In this document: one piece after another, positions 1-6,515 of the stretch | Layout: every line of letters starts with the position of its first letter | How positions within the stretch are numbered: position 1 is the first letter of the stretch | Origin: an uncultured Ruminococcus sp. | Lineage (GTDB): Bacteria > Bacillota > Clostridia > Oscillospirales > Ruminococcaceae | Direction: 5' to 3' | Length of the DNA: 10,485 nt | Assembly: GCA_900554975.1 (NCBI GenBank) | Contig: USJI01000015.1 | Location: 1-10,485, forward strand | Program-made: the position numbers and the translations under genes | Notes under the pieces: model-generated | Seen by the model: the letters and a program-made list of their open reading frames with translations, nothing else | The model's database searches: none | Told to the model about the DNA's origin: nothing

Positions 1-558
1 GAAAACATAACACGTCCCGGTTCAGAAAAACTTTTAAACTATCTTCTTTCTGAACAGAGCGATTTCTTTACTGCTCCTTCAAGCACCCGTTATCACGGCT
101 CTTATGAAGGAGGACTTGTTGAACATAGCGTAAACGTTTACGAATGTCTGAAGGATTATCTCAGCAGACCACGCACAGCTGAACTTTACGGTATGGAATA
201 TTCAGATGAAACAGTTGCACTTGTTTCCCTTCTGCATGACGTATGCAAGATGAATTTCTATACTGTTGACTACCGCAACGCCAAAAATGCACAGGGAGTA
301 TGGGAAAAAGTTCCTTACTACACCATAAATGATACTCTCCCTTACGGTCATGGAGAAAAATCTGTTTACATAGTATCCGGCTTTATGCGTCTTACAAGAG
401 AAGAAGCTTTTGCTATAAGATATCATATGGGTTTTTCCGGCATTGAGGACAGAAACAGCATCGGAAAAGCTTTTGAAATGTTTCCTCTGGCTTTTGCTTT
501 AAGCACAGCTGATATGGAAGCTACATATTTTTTGGAATCAAATAAGAAAGGTGATTAA
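1..558 (+). CDS. HD-domain phosphohydrolase, 5'-truncated by window edge
   Basis: The frame is open from base 1 to the TAA at 556-558, so the start lies outside the window; 185 residues are visible. HD proteins are metal-dependent phosphohydrolases acting on nucleotides or phosphodiesters. The visible part holds a full set of likely metal ligands: His42 in GGLVEHSV, the His79-Asp80 pair in LLHDVCK, His117 in GHGEKS, His142 in RYHMGF, and Asp171 in STADME. The pattern, with the Lys just after the HD pair, recalls the HD domain of YhaM-like 3'-5' exoribonucleases and the small stand-alone HD proteins of Clostridia. The substrate cannot be told. An internal ATG at 193 is not the start, because it would drop His42 and the homologous-looking upstream part. 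The next gene begins one base after the stop, so the two are probably cotranscribed and coupled. Confidence 0.85.
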   Translation, partial: ENITRPGSEKLLNYLLSEQSDFFTAPSSTRYHGSYEGGLVEHSVNVYECLKDYLSRPRTAELYGMEYSDETVALVSLLHDVCKMNFYTVDYRNAKNAQGVWEKVPYYTINDTLPYGHGEKSVYIVSGFMRLTREEAFAIRYHMGFSGIEDRNSIGKAFEMFPLAFALSTADMEATYFLESNKKGD

Positions 559-559
559 A

Positions 560-2143
560 ATGAGCAATTTCTGGTATGACAACGCAATTATTTACCACAT
601 TTATCCGCTGGGATTCTGCGGTGCACCTAAGTACAACGAAGGCGGCGAAGTTCAGTATCGTCTGAACAAGCTTATAGACTGGATTCCACATCTCAAGGAA
701 ATGAATGTTGACGCTGTTTATCTCGGCCCGATTTTTGAATCTGTTGAGCATGGCTATGACACAATTGACTACAAAACAGTTGACAGACGTCTTGGCGACA
801 ATGCTTCATTCAGGGAAATCTGCCGTCAGCTTCATGAAAACGGCATAAAAGTTATTCTCGACGGCGTTTTCAACCATGTAGGACGCGGTTTTGACAAATT
901 CAGGGATATTCAGCAGAACGGTCAGAACTCTCCTTACTGCGGCTGGTTCCACAACCTCAACTTCGGAGGACAGAGTCCGTGCGGCGACAATTTCTGGTAT
1001 GAAGGCTGGAACGGTCACTATAATCTCGTAAAGCTCAATCTCAGAAACCCTGAAGTCTGCGATTATCTCATTGATGTAATCGACTTCTGGATGAATGAAT
1101 TCAATATTGACGGTATCCGCTTTGATGCCGCTGACTGTATTGAATTTGACTTTTTCAAACGTGTGCGTTCATTCTGCAAGGGAAAAAATCCGGAATTCTG
1201 GCTCATGGGCGAAATAATCTTCGGCGACTACAAACGCTGGGCAAATCCTGAAATGCTCGACAGCGTTACAAACTATGAATGCTACAAGGGAATTTATTCC
1301 TCACACAATACCAAAAACTATTTTGAAATAGATTATTCAATAAACCGCCAGTCAGGAAGCAATGCAATTTATCCTGGTCTTAATCTCTACAACTTTGTTG
1401 ATAACCACGATGTTAACCGTATTGCAAGTACACTGACAAATCCTGAGCATATTTACAATGTTTATACTCTGCTTTACACTATGCCTGGTATTCCGTCCAT
1501 TTACTACGGCGGTGAATTCGGCGTCAAGGGTGTAAAGGAGAACAATTCCGATGACAATTTAAGACCTTGTCTTAATCTCGGAAATATGTCATCTGAAAAC
1601 AACAGACTTTATTCACACATTGTAAAACTCGGAAGAATCTACAAAGCTTATCCTGCACTCAGAACAGGCAAATACCACACAATTATTATCAGAAATCAGC
1701 AGATGCTGTTCCTGAAAGAATTAAACGGTCAGCAGGTTTATGTAGCCCTGAACCTTGAAGACAGGGACTTCGACCTGAGTTTCAACACAGATAAACCGGC
1801 ACTTGTTGATGTAATAAGCGGAAACAGTGTAAATGTTGAAAACGGAAATGCGTATATCAAGATGCCGCCGTTCTCATCTATGATTATCGTTGATGATGCA
1901 ATTGTAAATGAAGAACCTGAACCTGCAAAGGAAGAAGCTCCGGCTGAAACAAAGATTGTTACAGGCGGCAAATACCGTCATTACAAGGGCGGAGAATATG
2001 AACTCGTTTCCATGGCAAAGCAGAGCGAAACTCTTGAAGAACTCGTTATCTACAAGTCTATTGCAGACGGCGAAATGTGGGCAATGCCTAAGTCACTCTT
2101 TATCGGAACAGTTGACGGTCAGCCAAGATTCACTCTTATCTGA
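560..2143 (+). CDS. GH13 alpha-amylase-family glycosidase with C-terminal DUF1653 domain
   Basis: Cytoplasmic enzyme (no signal peptide) of 527 residues predicted to hydrolyse or rearrange alpha-glucans or maltodextrins. The GH13 barrel fills roughly residues 1-365. Conserved region I is DGVFNHVG (Asp101, His106), region II is GIRFDAAD with nucleophile Asp189, region III is MGEI with acid/base Glu218, and region IV is FVDNHD with Asp284. The catalytic triad is therefore complete. A beta-type C domain follows to about 445, then a Glu/Pro/Ala-rich linker (about 450-467), then residues 469-527, which match DUF1653 in style: GGKYRHYKGGEYELV, QSETLEELVIYKS, and a final PRFTLI. The ATG at 560 is chosen because AGAAAGGTG at 545-552 sits 7 bases upstream; a GTG at 551 is also in frame but lies inside that site. 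Neopullulanase/cyclomaltodextrinase-like activity is plausible; the exact specificity is not visible. Confidence 0.93.
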   Translation: MSNFWYDNAIIYHIYPLGFCGAPKYNEGGEVQYRLNKLIDWIPHLKEMNVDAVYLGPIFESVEHGYDTIDYKTVDRRLGDNASFREICRQLHENGIKVILDGVFNHVGRGFDKFRDIQQNGQNSPYCGWFHNLNFGGQSPCGDNFWYEGWNGHYNLVKLNLRNPEVCDYLIDVIDFWMNEFNIDGIRFDAADCIEFDFFKRVRSFCKGKNPEFWLMGEIIFGDYKRWANPEMLDSVTNYECYKGIYSSHNTKNYFEIDYSINRQSGSNAIYPGLNLYNFVDNHDVNRIASTLTNPEHIYNVYTLLYTMPGIPSIYYGGEFGVKGVKENNSDDNLRPCLNLGNMSSENNRLYSHIVKLGRIYKAYPALRTGKYHTIIIRNQQMLFLKELNGQQVYVALNLEDRDFDLSFNTDKPALVDVISGNSVNVENGNAYIKMPPFSSMIIVDDAIVNEEPEPAKEEAPAETKIVTGGKYRHYKGGEYELVSMAKQSETLEELVIYKSIADGEMWAMPKSLFIGTVDGQPRFTLI

Positions 2144-2155
2144 TTTTAATAAAAT

Positions 2156-2184
2156 AAAAGCGGTACGTTAAGTACCGCTTTTTT
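2156..2184. terminator. Bidirectional intrinsic terminator
   Basis: An 11-bp perfect stem, AAAAGCGGTAC (2156-2166) with GTACCGCTTTT (2172-2182), closes a 5-base loop. T residues run on to 2184 on the + strand, and A residues before the stem give a T-rich tail on the - strand. It lies 12 bases after the GH13 stop and 16 bases beyond the stop of the leftward N/Q-rich gene, so it can serve both. Confidence 0.9.
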
Positions 2185-2200
2185 GTTTGCCTGAATGTTA

Positions 2201-2329
2201 TCAGTGGTTATTGTTGTTATTGTTCTGCTGATTTGTCTGCTGGTTGTTCTGCTGCTGACGGCTGTTCTGCTGATTCTGCTGACGGCAGTTCTGGTTCTGC
2301 TGATTGTTCTGATTGTTCTGATTACTCAT
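2201..2329 (-). CDS. Asn/Gln-rich 42-residue microprotein
   Basis: Leftward reading frame of 42 codons plus TGA. The ATG at 2329-2327 is preceded by GGAG (2339-2336) with a 6-base spacer. The product is almost entirely Asn and Gln, with one Cys (15), two Arg (16 and 24), two further Ser and a final His; it starts MSNQNNQNNQQNQNCR and ends QQNNNNNNH. There is no hydrophobic segment and no fold can be predicted. Codons are mixed (CAG for Gln, both AAC and AAT for Asn), so it is not a simple DNA triplet repeat. Small N/Q-rich proteins are known in Clostridia, but I cannot name a family or a function. It has its own terminator and a structured leader. The opposite strand is also open and encodes an implausible all-hydrophobic product with no ribosome binding site. 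Confidence rests on the start context and composition. Confidence 0.6.
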   Translation of the reverse strand: MSNQNNQNNQQNQNCRQQNQQNSRQQQNNQQTNQQNNNNNNH

Positions 2330-2460
2330 AATAATCTCCATTCTCCGCACTACATCCGAAAAAGCCGCTTAGACTTCCAGTGCGGAGGAATGAAAAAGCT
2401 GAATGCAGTTCCGAATCCGGGATGATATATTTTCCCGTTATATTTAAAGCGGCTTTACCG
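2330..2460 (-). promoter_or_regulatory. Structured leader upstream of the N/Q-rich gene
   Basis: Three inverted repeats can be seen in the leftward leader. The 9-bp CTCCGCACT (2343-2351) pairs with AGTGCGGAG (2379-2387) just before the ribosome binding site. The 10-bp AAAGCCGCTT (2361-2370), inside the loop of that hairpin, is complementary to AAGCGGCTTT at 2447-2456. A 5-bp CGGGA/TCCCG pair lies at 2418-2422 and 2433-2437. The first two interlock and could form a pseudoknot. I do not recognise a known riboswitch class, and no convincing promoter was found upstream. Confidence 0.35.
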
Positions 2461-2507
2461 CATAAATATTATTGACACAAATTCAGAAAAAATTCAGCTT
2501 TTTTAAT

Positions 2508-2900
2508 TTATTTTATTTTTGATTTTGCCTTGCTCATAAACTTTTCACCGTAAACAACAAAGCGTTTGTGTGTTCCTTCTCCTATGAGTCCGGATTCATC
2601 TTCCGCTTTTACTGAAAAAGTTATTTCACGTCCGTTTACCGCTGTAACTTCCGCACAGGCTGTTACGTTCATACCCTCCGGAGTTGCCGAAACGTGAGAT
2701 ATTTCAAGCATTGTTCCGACTGTTGTTTCATCATTTTCCATGCAGTCTGCAACAGCCGCAGCTGCCGCCTTTTCCATAAGTGCTGTCATCATAGGCGTTG
2801 CAAATACTTCAAGCGAACCGCTTCCGACCGTCACTGCAAGATTTTCCTTTTTTACCCTGGTCTGTGCCTTTGCATTCATTCCGATTTTTATTTCTTTCAT
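2508..2900 (-). CDS. FlK-type hotdog-fold acyl-CoA thioesterase
   Basis: A 130-residue single-domain protein of the thioesterase family that includes fluoroacetyl-CoA thioesterase FlK. The family hydrolyses short acyl-CoA thioesters in the cytoplasm. Residues Thr35, Glu43 and His69, with Arg113, have the same mutual spacing as Thr42, Glu50, His76 and Arg120 as I recall them in FlK, so the catalytic set appears intact. The hotdog helix is in TPMMTALMEKAAAAAV. The C terminus is lysine-rich. The start ATG at 2900 is preceded by AAAGGAAAG at suitable distance. It lies 57 bases downstream of the LtaS-type gene on the same strand, with a hairpin between. Most family members of this type are uncharacterised; fluoroacetate is not implied as the natural substrate. 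Confidence 0.85.
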   Translation of the reverse strand: MKEIKIGMNAKAQTRVKKENLAVTVGSGSLEVFATPMMTALMEKAAAAAVADCMENDETTVGTMLEISHVSATPEGMNVTACAEVTAVNGREITFSVKAEDESGLIGEGTHKRFVVYGEKFMSKAKSKIK

Positions 2901-2920
2901 GATTTCACTTTCCTTTATAC

Positions 2921-2951
2921 AAAATCAGGGAATGGATATCTCCACTCCCTG
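2921..2951 (-). terminator. Intercistronic hairpin, terminator-like
   Basis: Between the LtaS-type and thioesterase genes, CAGGGAATGGA (2926-2936) and TCCACTCCCTG (2941-2951) form an 11-bp stem (one G-T wobble in the leftward RNA) with a 4-base loop. The leftward transcript continues ATTTTGTA, a short U tract. It may end most LtaS-type transcripts or lower expression of the thioesterase gene; a shared transcript with partial readthrough is also possible. Confidence 0.65.
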
Positions 2952-2957
2952 TTAATA

Positions 2958-4793
2958 TTATTCTCCTGCTTCTTCAGCAGTTTTTCTCTGGTCTTCCGGA
3001 ATAGCATTGGATGAAATAACATCACCAAGTATTCTGTCATATGTCAGAATATCGAGTTCTTCATCTCTGCCGACTGTCGGGTCATAATTTGTAGAATAAA
3101 CCGGAACAGTTTCCATCTTATCCATCATAGCCTGAATAAAGCTGTCTCTCGGAGTATCAATAAGATTCATCAAAACGTAAGGAACATAGAATGCTGAGAA
3201 TTCCTCATCAGGAATACTGCTGTAATCAAGGTCATAATTGCTCCAGATGATGTAAGGCTGCTCATAGAGAACACTACAGTTGTTACCGTTCATTCCAAGC
3301 TGGTCATAAACGCTGTTTTCGCCCTTGAGTGAAGGATAATGGTCACCGATAATAAACACAACTGTCGGCTCGTCAATTTCCTTGAGTTCATTTATAAACG
3401 TCTCAAAATCCTGAGAAGTTTTTCCGATCCACTGGAAATAGTTGCCCATTTCATCATTAGGGTCTTCGCCCTGGTCATAAGGCTGATGATTCTGCATTGT
3501 TGTTGTATGCAAAAAGAGCGGTTCATCTGTTTCCTTGATAAGCTTTTCAACCTGATTGAAAACTGTCTTGTCATCTATATATGTTCCATAATAATTTATC
3601 GGAACTGTAAAATCTTCATCAAACATCAGCTTGTCAAATCCGAAGTTTGCATATACACGCTGTCTGCTGTAAAAGCTTCCCATAAACGGATGTACATAAG
3701 CTGTTGAATAACCCCAGCTCTTGTAGTATGATGCAATAGTAGGCTGTGCTCTGTCAAGAAGGAGTCTCTGCGGCATATTCGGGTCATTGAGTGACCTTAC
3801 AGGCAGACCGAAATTCAGCTCAAACTCAGTTCTTACAGTCCAGCTTGCGTATGTAGGAACGATTGCTGTGCCTCTGTATCCTTCAGCTGCAACGGCATCA
3901 AATCCGGCATATGTATCGCCGATATTCAGATCAAGCTGATCGTCAAAACGTCTGAAATCAGCAAGAGCCTCGGACATTATCATGATAACGTTAGGCTTGC
4001 CCTTGTCGAACGCAGCCTGTTCCTCAACGTCAATGTCCATCATCGCCTGAACTGTATCATCATTGTAATTCTCAGGTTCTTTCAGCTGATTTGCAAGATT
4101 TTCAGAAGCTGTCTGGCAGAAAAATGCAAGAAAGCTGTTGTTCTCAAATTTTTCATTCAGTTTAAATGTATTGTCAGCCGCTGTTGTGTCAAGGTTAAAC
4201 AGTGAGTAAACCGGCTTTGAAACTGCCGGAACTGTAACAGTTGCGATACACGCACCGATGCAGGCGATTGCAGGAGCAATTCTTCTCGACATCTTCATCT
4301 TCATTTTCGGATTGAACCAGAATACCGCACCGAAATAAGCCAGAACGATAATTACATATGTAACAAGCATAGGAGTTATCTTTATATATGCAAAAGATGT
4401 AAGGCTCTTTACACTTTTTACAAGCTTCATATCTGTCATTATAAGGTGGTTGCCGTTTGTGTTATACTTGAAAAGTTCAGTAATACTCAGTACCATATAA
4501 ATAAATGACTGAGTAAGAACAGCTATCCAGCCCTTTTTGAACAGAAGCAGAAAGCCATAGAAAATAAGCGATGCAATTACAAAATTGAAAAGCATTACAG
4601 ATGGTCTTTCAGCCAGAAACAGAATAAACTTTGACGGATATTTATCCTGATTTATTTCCGCCATACAAACTATGAAAAACGGAAACAGAATAGTCAGTAT
4701 AAGGTTTGTCATCTTATACTTCCCGGAATTTTCCTCTCTCTTGCTGTTAAAAATTCCGATGTATTTTTTTATTGTCAAGAATTTCTCTTTCAT
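2958..4793 (-). CDS. LTA synthase family membrane protein (sulfatase fold)
   Basis: A 611-residue protein with LtaS architecture: about five N-terminal membrane helices (about 28-45, 66-86, 88-106, 138-160 and 171-193) and an extracellular sulfatase-like domain from about 265 to 550. LtaS enzymes transfer glycerol phosphate from phosphatidylglycerol to build teichoic acid, or act as related phosphoglycerol transferases. Metal and catalytic residues can be placed: Glu275 in NVIMIMSEAL, nucleophile Thr319 in SWTVRTEFELNFG, and Asp484-His485 in IIGDHYPSL, matching Glu255, Thr300 and Asp475-His476 of the S. aureus enzyme as I recall them. HTTTMQNHQPYD is also typical of the family. The ATG at 4793 has AGAGGG just upstream and a sigma-A-like promoter about 45 bases away. 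Whether it makes true LTA, an LTA primer or another phosphoglycerol polymer cannot be told. Confidence 0.92.
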   Translation of the reverse strand: MKEKFLTIKKYIGIFNSKREENSGKYKMTNLILTILFPFFIVCMAEINQDKYPSKFILFLAERPSVMLFNFVIASLIFYGFLLLFKKGWIAVLTQSFIYMVLSITELFKYNTNGNHLIMTDMKLVKSVKSLTSFAYIKITPMLVTYVIIVLAYFGAVFWFNPKMKMKMSRRIAPAIACIGACIATVTVPAVSKPVYSLFNLDTTAADNTFKLNEKFENNSFLAFFCQTASENLANQLKEPENYNDDTVQAMMDIDVEEQAAFDKGKPNVIMIMSEALADFRRFDDQLDLNIGDTYAGFDAVAAEGYRGTAIVPTYASWTVRTEFELNFGLPVRSLNDPNMPQRLLLDRAQPTIASYYKSWGYSTAYVHPFMGSFYSRQRVYANFGFDKLMFDEDFTVPINYYGTYIDDKTVFNQVEKLIKETDEPLFLHTTTMQNHQPYDQGEDPNDEMGNYFQWIGKTSQDFETFINELKEIDEPTVVFIIGDHYPSLKGENSVYDQLGMNGNNCSVLYEQPYIIWSNYDLDYSSIPDEEFSAFYVPYVLMNLIDTPRDSFIQAMMDKMETVPVYSTNYDPTVGRDEELDILTYDRILGDVISSNAIPEDQRKTAEEAGE

Positions 4794-4838
4794 TGTATCC
4801 CTCTTTCTGAAAAATTATCTTTGAAATACACCTTAAAT

Positions 4839-4867
4839 AATATATCACAACAAATTTTAAAGTTCAA
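4839..4867 (-). promoter_or_regulatory. Sigma-A-like promoter for the LtaS-type gene
   Basis: On the - strand, TTGAAC (4867-4862) and TATATT (4844-4839) are separated by exactly 17 bases. This places the transcription start near 4832 and leaves a leader of about 38 bases before the ATG at 4793. Confidence 0.6.
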
Positions 4868-4904
4868 TAGACTTTTAAACTTTCGCCGGAATTTTTTCGT
4901 TTCT

Positions 4905-4934
4905 TCTACAACGCGGATAAATTTAACGTATAAT
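4905..4934 (+). promoter_or_regulatory. Possible rightward promoter for a short RNA
   Basis: A perfect TATAAT at 4929-4934 has TCTACA (4905-4910, four of six consensus positions) 18 bases upstream. No recognisable gene lies to its right on the + strand before the hairpin at 5011. In such AT-rich DNA a chance TATAAT is quite possible. Confidence 0.3.
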
Positions 4935-4940
4935 TTACAT

Positions 4941-5041
4941 TTTGTTTTGTGAGTTTTAACAATGGCTTTTTACCTGACAAATTATCAAGTCCTGTCTCCG
5001 CAACCAGAATAGTCCCGAAATCGTAAGATTTCGGGACTTTT
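4941..5041 (+). ncRNA. Candidate short RNA of about 100 nt
   Basis: Inferred from a possible promoter with TATAAT at 4929-4934 and a strong hairpin with a rightward T tract ending near 5041. No rightward protein gene explains that terminator polarity. The only open frame is 16 codons (4962-5012), with no good ribosome binding site and a stop that enters the hairpin. I do not recognise an RNA family. Confidence 0.22.
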
Positions 5042-5043
5042 AT
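5011..5043. terminator. Intrinsic terminator between the HD nucleotidase gene and the intergenic region
   Basis: A 12-bp perfect stem, AGTCCCGAAATC (5011-5022) with GATTTCGGGACT (5027-5038), closes a GTAA loop. The T tract follows on the + strand (TTTTATTT). It lies immediately past the stop of the leftward HD gene, where the leftward RNA has no good U tract (ATTCTGG), so its best polarity is rightward although it probably also marks the 3' end of the leftward operon. Confidence 0.8.
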
Positions 5044-5631
5044 TTACTTTTTCAGATAGCCCTTTTCAACTGCGTCGTCAATAATTTTCATAATAAAATT
5101 ATAGAGTTGTTCAGAACCGTTTCTTATGCACTGGTTTCTGCCTCTGACCTGTTCACTGTTCACTCCGTGTGACTGCCATGATATTCCGCCCTTGGTATAG
5201 TTCAGCAGAAGCGGCTGCATTCTGTCCAGAACGCAGGCAAATCTTGATTCCGGAGTGTCCATTCTTTCAAATTCTCTCCAGAGTTCCATCAGTTCATTTC
5301 CCTGATCCTGCGGAAGTATGCCGAAAATTCTGTCAGCGGCTTTCTGTTCCCTGTCTGCCTTTGTTTTATACCCTTCTGTATCATAACAGTAAGTGTCGCC
5401 GGCATCTATTTCAACAATATCGTGTATAAGCACCATTTTTATGGTTTTCAGCACGTCAAATTCCTCATTTGCATATTCTTTCAGCAAAAATGCAAGCATT
5501 GCAAGATGCCAGCTGTGTTCAGCATCATTTTCCTGACGGTCTTCACCAAGAACAAGCGTCTGTCGCCTGATATTTTTCAGCTTGTCAATTTCAATGATAA
5601 AATCTATCTGCTGTTTTAATCTTTCGTCCAT
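5044..5631 (-). CDS. HD-domain 5'-nucleotidase, YfbR/HDDC2-like
   Basis: A 195-residue single HD-domain protein. Relatives such as E. coli YfbR remove phosphate from deoxynucleoside 5'-monophosphates in the cytoplasm. The metal-binding set is present: His39 in ENDAEHSWH, His70-Asp71 in LIHDIVEIDAGD, and Asp136 in VLDRMQP; Glu74 and Asp79 sit at the spacing of the catalytic Glu72 and Asp77 of YfbR as I recall them. The length agrees with that family. The ATG at 5631 has a near-perfect AGGAGG (5645-5640) that overlaps the TAG stop of the upstream reductase gene (5646-5644), 12 bases apart, so translation is probably coupled. The reductase and nucleotidase have no obvious shared pathway; the pairing may reflect only cotranscription. 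Confidence 0.88.
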   Translation of the reverse strand: MDERLKQQIDFIIEIDKLKNIRRQTLVLGEDRQENDAEHSWHLAMLAFLLKEYANEEFDVLKTIKMVLIHDIVEIDAGDTYCYDTEGYKTKADREQKAADRIFGILPQDQGNELMELWREFERMDTPESRFACVLDRMQPLLLNYTKGGISWQSHGVNSEQVRGRNQCIRNGSEQLYNFIMKIIDDAVEKGYLKK

Positions 5632-5643
5632 TCTGTTTTCCTC

Positions 5644-6363
5644 CTAAATAATAAATCCGCCGTTTACGCCGATTACCTGTCCTGTTATAAAATCACTTTT
5701 TCCGGAGGCAAGAAACGAAACCGCCTGTGCAATATCTTCCGGCTTTCCTGTTCTTCCGAGCGGTGTTTCATCACGCAGTTCCTGCATAACGTCTTCACTG
5801 TAACAGGCATTCATATCCGTATCTATAACGCCCGGAGCTATACAATTCACATTTATACCCGAAAGCCCGACTTCTTTTGCAAGTGCTTTGGTAAATCCGA
5901 TAACCGCCGCTTTTGAAGCGGAGTAATGAACTTCGCATGAAGCCCCGACCTGCCCCCACATTGACGATATGTTGATTATCCTGCCATACTTTCTGTGTAT
6001 CATATGCGGCAGAACCGCTTTTGTGCAGTTGAACACTCCCTGTACGTTAATATCCCACAGCCTTTGTGCCTGCTGCGGCGTTATATCTGTAAAAAGTCCC
6101 GAAACGGAAATCCCTGCATTATTTACAAGAACGTCTATCTGCCCTGTCCTGTCATGAATTTCCTTTATCATCTGCATGACCTGCCCGCTGTCTGAAACGT
6201 CAGCCATAAAGGCAATGCCGCCTGTTTCTGATGCAGTTTTTTCAGCCATTTCACGGTTTTTCACATAATTTATAACCGGGATAAACCCGTCCTCTGCAAG
6301 AGCATATGCCACCGCTTTTCCGATGCCTCTTGAACCGCCTGTAATAATTGCTGTTTTAGCCAT
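5644..6363 (-). CDS. SDR-family NAD(P)H oxidoreductase, FabG/YmfI-like
   Basis: A 239-residue classical short-chain dehydrogenase/reductase. The Rossmann cofactor motif TGGSRGIG is at 8-15, NNAG at 81-84, the structural Asn at 106, and the catalytic Ser134, Tyr147 and Lys151 in NISSMWG and YSASKAA. The usual PGVIDTDMN loop and C-terminal ITGQVIGVNGG are present, so it should be active. Two readings are possible: a 3-oxoacyl-ACP reductase (FabG) or the elongation factor P 5-aminopentanone reductase YmfI. The segment SMWGQVGASCEVHYS resembles the WG..GASCEV.YS stretch I remember in YmfI of Bacillus, and no fatty-acid synthesis genes are nearby, which leans toward YmfI. The ATG at 6363 has GGAG 7 bases upstream. 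First gene of a two-gene leftward operon. Confidence 0.88.
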   Translation of the reverse strand: MAKTAIITGGSRGIGKAVAYALAEDGFIPVINYVKNREMAEKTASETGGIAFMADVSDSGQVMQMIKEIHDRTGQIDVLVNNAGISVSGLFTDITPQQAQRLWDINVQGVFNCTKAVLPHMIHRKYGRIINISSMWGQVGASCEVHYSASKAAVIGFTKALAKEVGLSGINVNCIAPGVIDTDMNACYSEDVMQELRDETPLGRTGKPEDIAQAVSFLASGKSDFITGQVIGVNGGFII

Positions 6364-6400
6364 AATGATTCTCCGTAAATAATGTTTTGGTCTTAGAATA

Positions 6401-6428
6401 ATAATACCACATTTTCAGAAAAATGCAA
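6401..6428 (-). promoter_or_regulatory. Extended -10 promoter for the SDR-HD operon
   Basis: On the - strand, TGGTATTAT (6409-6401) is an extended -10 element. TTGCAT (6428-6423) lies 16 bases upstream as a weak -35. It stands about 40 bases before the start of the SDR gene. Confidence 0.55.
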
Positions 6429-6449
6429 GTAAATAATGTATTTAAAATA

Positions 6450-6478
6450 TTGAATTTAATTTAAAAATATGGTATGAT
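6450..6478 (+). promoter_or_regulatory. Sigma-A-like promoter for the YnzC-antiporter operon
   Basis: TTGAAT (6450-6455), a 17-base spacer and TATGAT (6473-6478) preceded by TGG form an extended -10 promoter. Predicted start near 6485, leaving about 30 bases of leader. It is divergent from the SDR promoter, with the two -35 regions about 20 bases apart. Confidence 0.65.
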
Positions 6479-6515
6479 ATACATATACTATTATAATAGG
6501 AGGTTTTGTACTTCA

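Noticed and set aside
1908..2171. Second rightward frame overlapping the end of the GH13 gene
   Set aside because: It overlaps the conserved DUF1653 coding region in another frame, has unnatural composition and no ribosome site.
2195..2425. Rightward 76-codon frame encoding a Val/Leu/Ile-rich product
   Set aside because: It is the antisense shadow of the N/Q-rich leftward gene: Gln and Asn codons read backwards give Leu, Val and Ile. It has no ribosome binding site and starts just after a rightward terminator.
2472..2477. Consensus TTGACA on the + strand
   Set aside because: No -10 element is found at 16-18 bases downstream, and no rightward gene follows.
2694..3014. Cys/Phe-rich rightward frames opposite the thioesterase gene
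   Set aside because: They are antisense to a gene with an intact catalytic set, and the composition is not protein-like.
4962..5012. 16-codon rightward frame in the candidate short RNA
   Set aside because: Very short, no good ribosome binding site, and the stop runs into the terminator stem.
6474..6515. Longer N-terminal extension of the YnzC protein
   Set aside because: The upstream ATG lies in the -10 element of the promoter, and the added residues (Ile/Tyr-rich) are foreign to the family.
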